Assembly (NCBI GenBank): GCA_023421395.1
Contig: JAEZTL010000053.1
Span: 41,313-105,312 of the forward strand
Source: Bacillota bacterium
GTDB lineage: Bacteria > Bacillota > Clostridia > Christensenellales > Aristaeellaceae
Length of the DNA stretch: 64,000 nucleotides
Direction of reading: 5' to 3'
The translations under genes and the position numbers were made by a program. Positions 60,778 through 64,000 of this stretch are shown piece by piece. Below the pieces are notes generated by a model. The model had not been told where the DNA came from. It did no database searches and saw nothing but the letters and a program-made list of their open reading frames with translations. How positions within the stretch are numbered: position 1 is the first letter of the stretch; each line of letters opens with the position of its first letter.

Positions 60778-61216
60778 CTTCATTTTCCTCCATATTTTCA
60801 TCGGTGTCCGGGATCTCGCTCATTTCGGATTCCGCCCCGTCGATCAGCGGCATGGGTTCGTCTGAATGGCGGTTGATCCACTGTAGGGAGATGTTCTGCG
60901 CGTGGACGGCCATGTTCACGGCCGCCTGGGCGGCGGAGATGCACGCGGCATAGGCCATATCCGCGGCCTCGTTGAAGGCCGCGTCCGAGGCGGGCAGCGC
61001 GTTCAGGCCGTCCGAGACGGCGCTCTTGACCGCGGACGCCGCGCTCGCCAGGGAAACGGACGCCTCCGCCAGCACGCCGTAGGCTTCGTGACGATTTTTG
61101 ATGCTGGGAAGGGACCTTGCGTCCTGCTGCTCCATGTACCGCTCGGTGGTGAAGTCGATGACCTTCTTTTTGAGTTCGCCGGGGATGATGTCGTCAAAGG
61201 ATACCTGTTTTGCCAT
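60767..61216 (-). CDS. Hypothetical phage protein of the replication region
   Basis: A 149-residue protein with an Ala-rich helical core (AEASVSLASAASAVKSAVSD, AADMAYAACISAAQ) and an acidic C-terminus. Function unknown. The ATG follows GGAGGTTTCC; its end overlaps the next gene's start. Confidence 0.7.
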   Translation of the reverse strand: MAKQVSFDDIIPGELKKKVIDFTTERYMEQQDARSLPSIKNRHEAYGVLAEASVSLASAASAVKSAVSDGLNALPASDAAFNEAADMAYAACISAAQAAVNMAVHAQNISLQWINRHSDEPMPLIDGAESEMSEIPDTDENMEENEDGE

Positions 61217-61229
61217 GGAAACCTCCTTC

Positions 61230-61676
61230 TTACCTGCCGACCTTGCGGTCGGAAATGGTGTCCTTGTCGTACTGCTGCATGGGGATGGCCGCGTATTGCT
61301 CGGGGAGCTCGCCGCCGTTCCCCTCGACAATTTCGTTCATGACCTTCGTGAGCGAGCGGCTGTCTACGCTCTCGACGATGAGGTCACCGAGGCCAAGGGC
61401 GCGGAGCGCCGCGAAGCCCGCGTCCCGGTCCTCCGCCTTGATGCTGTAGTAGGGCTTGCGGATGACGCCGTAGCGGCGGCCGTTCACGGTGACGGAGAAA
61501 TCCTCGATGCTCTCCAGCCCGGCGGCCTCGGCCATGTCGCACATGTCCGAGATGATTTCCTTCTCCCAGGATTCGATTTCGGCATTATTGTCCTTGGTGA
61601 GGTCCGAGAGTTCCTTCTTGCGTTCCTTGAGTGATGCGAGCTGTTCCAGCTTGCATCCGAGGGTCTTGATGGTCAT
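61230..61676 (-). CDS. Coiled-coil protein, possibly Gp157-like
   Basis: A 148-residue protein with an N-terminal coiled coil (QLASLKERKKELSDLTKDNN, EIESWEKEI) and a small beta domain (SVTVNGRRYGVIRKPYYSI). The layout is like siphovirus Gp157-type proteins but the match is weak. It overlaps the helicase stop by 4 bases. Confidence 0.68.
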   Translation of the reverse strand: MTIKTLGCKLEQLASLKERKKELSDLTKDNNAEIESWEKEIISDMCDMAEAAGLESIEDFSVTVNGRRYGVIRKPYYSIKAEDRDAGFAALRALGLGDLIVESVDSRSLTKVMNEIVEGNGGELPEQYAAIPMQQYDKDTISDRKVGR

Positions 61677-63073
61677 GGGTTGTCCTCCTCCGTTTCTGTA
61701 AGCAACGCCTTCCAGTTGTCCACGACGGACTTGGCGAGGTGCTCCTTCTTTTCAAGTGCGGCCATGATCTGGCGGTCGATGGTGCCCGGGACGATCAGGT
61801 GAATGTACAGGCAGGGACCGCTGACGCCGATGCGGTGAGTTCGGTCCTGGCTCTGTTGATACTTTGCGAGGTTCCAAGTGACCGAGTAGTAAAGCGTGGT
61901 GGTTGCGGCGTTCAGCGTGATGCCTTCAGCGCAGGCGTCAATCTGGCCAACAAAGGCGCGAGTGCAGGGGTCGTCCTGGAACTGGTCGACGATGGCGCCG
62001 CGCTGGGGGATCGGGATGTCTCCCCAAATAGCCACCTGCTTGAGAGGGGCGGTGCTTTTTACCCGTGCGAACACGGCGGCGATGCGCTGCTGGATCGCGG
62101 CCAGCTCCGGCCGGAACCGTGCGAAGATGACGAGCTTCTTCCCTTCGTCGACGCAGCAGCTTTGCACGATATCCTCGAGGGCATCCAGCTTCGCAGTGGT
62201 TACGCACTGGACGCCTCCCTCATCGTCTGTCAGGAAGCCGCCCGTGAGCTGCTGTAGGCGTAGGAGGCGGGTCAGGACGTTGTTCACCGTGACTTCTTCG
62301 CCGCCTTCCAGCGCCGCGTAGGATTCACGCTGGATGCGCTTGTAGAGCCGCCGCGTCTTTTCGTCGAAGAGGATAGCCCTTTCTTCAAATGTCTTCTCCG
62401 GCAGGTCGAGGCATTCGTCCTTGGTGACGCGGTAAGCGATGGAGTGCGCCTTTCGGGTCAATTCTTCGAGGTTGCGTGGGCCAAGGTACTGGTGGTTTCC
62501 GACGCCGCCCATGACCGCGTAGCGCTTCAGGAAAGCGTAATAGGAAGCATTGAAGATACCCGGAGCGAGGAATCTATACTGGCTCCACAGGTCGCGCGTG
62601 TCGTTCTGAATGGGCGTGCCGGTCAGAATCATCTTGTAGGGTATGCTCGCGCCAAGCCGGTGCATGGCCTTTGATTGCTGGGCCGTGGCTCCCTTGATGC
62701 GCTGGCTCTCGTCGCAGATGATCATGTCAGGCTTGAATTTCGCAAGTTCCTCTTCCAAGCGCCAGGTCGATTCGTAGTTGATGACGGCCACGCGGAGCGC
62801 CTCGCCCGTGCCGGGGAGTGTAGGCGCGCTCAGGTATCGAAGCACAGAGAGGCGCTTGTCCCGTTCGCCCAGCAGCACGCCTACCCGCACCGGGAATCCG
62901 GCGAACTTGCGGCACTCAGCCGGCCAGACCGCGCACACGCTGGACGGTGCCACGACGAGCGCTCGGCGAATGCGTCCGTCCAGAAACAGCCGGCCCATGA
63001 TAGCGATGGTGGTGATCGTCTTGCCAGTGCCCATGTCGGCGAAGAGGGCGTAGGCTCCGCCCGCTGGGATCAT
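61673..63073 (-). CDS. SNF2/DEAD-type helicase, C-terminal part of a split gene
   Basis: A 466-residue superfamily 2 helicase. Walker A GTGKTITTIAIMG, motif II DESQRIKG, motif III LTGTPIQND and motif VI QSQDRTHRIG are intact. It begins only 15 residues before Walker A, so the N-terminal Q-motif-like region is missing and is encoded by the upstream frame. ATG overlaps that frame's stop (ATGA) and is preceded by AAGGAGG. Role in phage replication or remodelling. Confidence 0.88.
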   Translation of the reverse strand: MIPAGGAYALFADMGTGKTITTIAIMGRLFLDGRIRRALVVAPSSVCAVWPAECRKFAGFPVRVGVLLGERDKRLSVLRYLSAPTLPGTGEALRVAVINYESTWRLEEELAKFKPDMIICDESQRIKGATAQQSKAMHRLGASIPYKMILTGTPIQNDTRDLWSQYRFLAPGIFNASYYAFLKRYAVMGGVGNHQYLGPRNLEELTRKAHSIAYRVTKDECLDLPEKTFEERAILFDEKTRRLYKRIQRESYAALEGGEEVTVNNVLTRLLRLQQLTGGFLTDDEGGVQCVTTAKLDALEDIVQSCCVDEGKKLVIFARFRPELAAIQQRIAAVFARVKSTAPLKQVAIWGDIPIPQRGAIVDQFQDDPCTRAFVGQIDACAEGITLNAATTTLYYSVTWNLAKYQQSQDRTHRIGVSGPCLYIHLIVPGTIDRQIMAALEKKEHLAKSVVDNWKALLTETEEDNP

Positions 63074-63453
63074 GAGCAGGCCTCCTTTCTAGCGTCCGGC
63101 GCGTACCCGAAAAGGGACAGTGCGATGTTGTACGCCCGGATCTGGTGCTGGTATAGCGTGACGCCTGGCTTGACGGGGACGGGCTGCATCGGTACGACAT
63201 CCTGCGCGGTCTTCATGCGCTCCACATAGCGCGCGGCAGCAGCCGCATCCTTTACGGCCTGGATCAGGCCCGGGGACGCCAGCGCCCGGACGGCGCGGAG
63301 CTGCGATACGTTTTCAAGGGTGAACGGCAGGCTCCAGGTGAAGGGCGGCATTTGCCGGGTGCGGCTGATGCCCTGGATTTTCGTTACTGCGGCGGCACTG
63401 TCGGCGTCCGACGTGATCATGATGACTTGCCCGGTGAGTGAGGCTCTGATCAA
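63070..63453 (-). CDS. N-terminal part of the split SNF2-type helicase
   Basis: A 127-residue protein whose C-terminus, KPGVTLYQHQIRAYNIALSL, looks like the Q-motif/first helix before Walker A of SNF2-type phage helicases. It ends at TGA just before the downstream helicase start. A TTG start at 63453 overlaps the sigma-like gene stop (TTGA) and follows GGGAGGG; a start at 63420 (ATG) is an alternative. Confidence 0.65.
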   Translation of the reverse strand: MIRASLTGQVIMITSDADSAAAVTKIQGISRTRQMPPFTWSLPFTLENVSQLRAVRALASPGLIQAVKDAAAAARYVERMKTAQDVVPMQPVPVKPGVTLYQHQIRAYNIALSLFGYAPDARKEACS

Positions 63454-64000
63454 GCGCTCATCCCTCCCTTGCGCATGTATTCTCGCAGGTTCTTCAGCCC
63501 GCGCAGGGCCAGGTCCGCGGCGTTCTGGTGGCTGCATCCGATCAGCTTGCCGATCTCGCGCACCGGCATGTCGCGGCCGTAACGCAGCCAGACGGCTTCG
63601 GCCTGCCGGGGCGAGATCGAACCGAGCCAGCCGAGCGCTTGCTGGACCGTCTGTTGCGCAGCCACGCGCTCCGCCACTACATCTTCGACCGGCGGACATG
63701 GATCGGGCAGGATATCGCCCAAGCGCACTTCCGCGCCGGTCATCAGGTCAACGGTCAGGGTTGCGTCGAGTGACACCGGCCGCACTGCCTCGCCGCGCTT
63801 CTTCCGGTTCATCGGCACGGCCACCCGGTTGATGATCCAGTGGCGCACGGCGCGGACATAATAGGATGATTCGGCGCCCTTTGCCGGATCGTACAGCGGC
63901 GCCGCTACCAGCACGGCGTAGTAGCCCTCCTGGATCAGATCTTCGAAGTCGTATCCATACCTGATCAACCAACGGAAGTGTCGGCCGACGACCCACTGCA
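63450..64000 (-). CDS. Sigma-70-like factor (5' end outside window)
   Basis: At least 183 residues, open to the window edge. Region 2 is seen as HFRWLIRYGYDFEDLIQEGY and AESSYYVRAVRHWIINRV; region 4 as MPVREIGKLIGCSHQNAADL. The segment between (NRKKRGEAVRPVSLD) fits an RNA polymerase sigma factor of short phage or ECF-like type. It heads the visible part of the leftward replication operon and may control early or middle genes. Confidence 0.82.
   Translation of the reverse strand, partial: QWVVGRHFRWLIRYGYDFEDLIQEGYYAVLVAAPLYDPAKGAESSYYVRAVRHWIINRVAVPMNRKKRGEAVRPVSLDATLTVDLMTGAEVRLGDILPDPCPPVEDVVAERVAAQQTVQQALGWLGSISPRQAEAVWLRYGRDMPVREIGKLIGCSHQNAADLALRGLKNLREYMRKGGMSA

Larger units (their letters stand above)
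28705..64000. mobile_element. Prophage, siphovirus type, left end at tRNA-Leu, right end outside window
   Basis: Starts at the broken tRNA-Leu and runs past the window edge, so over 35 kb. It holds cargo and SOS genes, lysis, tail, head, packaging, late regulator and replication genes. Structural and replication genes are all leftward, with early genes at the right. Most structural genes overlap by 1 or 4 bases, which suggests an intact, recently active phage. Integrase, repressor and the second attachment site are not in the window. Confidence 0.93.

Noticed and set aside
61673..63453. Helicase pseudogene
   Set aside because: A good ribosome binding site and ATGA overlap join the two parts, and all helicase motifs are intact; a sequencing error remains possible.

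Overview
The window looks like a high-GC chromosome of an anaerobic, low-GC-lineage Firmicute (Clostridia, perhaps Christensenellales-like). The reasons are the paired glgC-glgD genes, AGGAGG-type ribosome binding sites, sigma-A promoters, MKK-type signal peptides, a PocR-AraC regulator with a corrinoid protein, and a Firmicute-type LexA box. I cannot name genus or species from the sequence alone.

Bases 1-28,700 are host chromosome. In order they carry: a heterodimeric ABC exporter whose first subunit has a degenerate ATP site (5' end cut by the window); a leftward branched-chain amino acid importer (livJ-H-M-G-F) with a sigma-A promoter and an internal hairpin; an orphan membrane protein behind a 28-bp perfect palindrome; a corrinoid methyl-transfer cluster (CobW-type GTPase, UroD/MtaA-like methyltransferase fused to a thioredoxin-like domain, PocR-AraC regulator, divergent corrinoid protein); about 0.9 kb without a convincing gene; the glycogen operon glgC-glgD-glgA; a Nudix hydrolase; a ribose-type sugar ABC importer (rbsA-C-B) divergent from a GH31 alpha-xylosidase-like glycosidase; a ferritin; a DUF2156 protein with a GNAT acetyltransferase; and a small secreted peptidoglycan-binding/Ada-like protein.

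At 28,705-28,761 only the 3' half of a tRNA-Leu(CAA) remains. Everything to its right to the end of the window (more than 35 kb) is a prophage with siphovirus architecture, so this junction is one attachment site; the other end, integrase and repressor lie outside. Next to the junction is cargo: a leftward operon (ribbon-helix-helix protein, secreted ComEC-like metallo-beta-lactamase, peptidoglycan-binding/Ada-like protein), a rightward SOS operon (Y-family polymerase, small protein, SRAP/YedK) with LexA box, and a low-GC three-gene unit with its own promoter (TIGR04255-like protein, 87-aa ORF, protein with an SQSCD motif). That unit is the best candidate here for an undescribed system.

The rest of the prophage is transcribed leftward: lysis (holin, XhlA-like, endolysin), tail (S74 tail spike, tail-associated protein, Dit, tape measure, chaperones with a CCCAAAC -1 frameshift site, tail tube), connectors, capsid and scaffold, a minor head protein with a toxin-like C-terminus, portal, terminase, an ArpU/sigma-like late regulator with an extended -10 promoter after it, then replication genes (MazG-like, VRR-NUC, primase-helicase, split SNF2-type helicase) and a sigma-70-like factor cut by the right edge. 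Nine copies of the heptamer GGAGCAC lie beside the primase-helicase gene and may be a replication origin or operator array.
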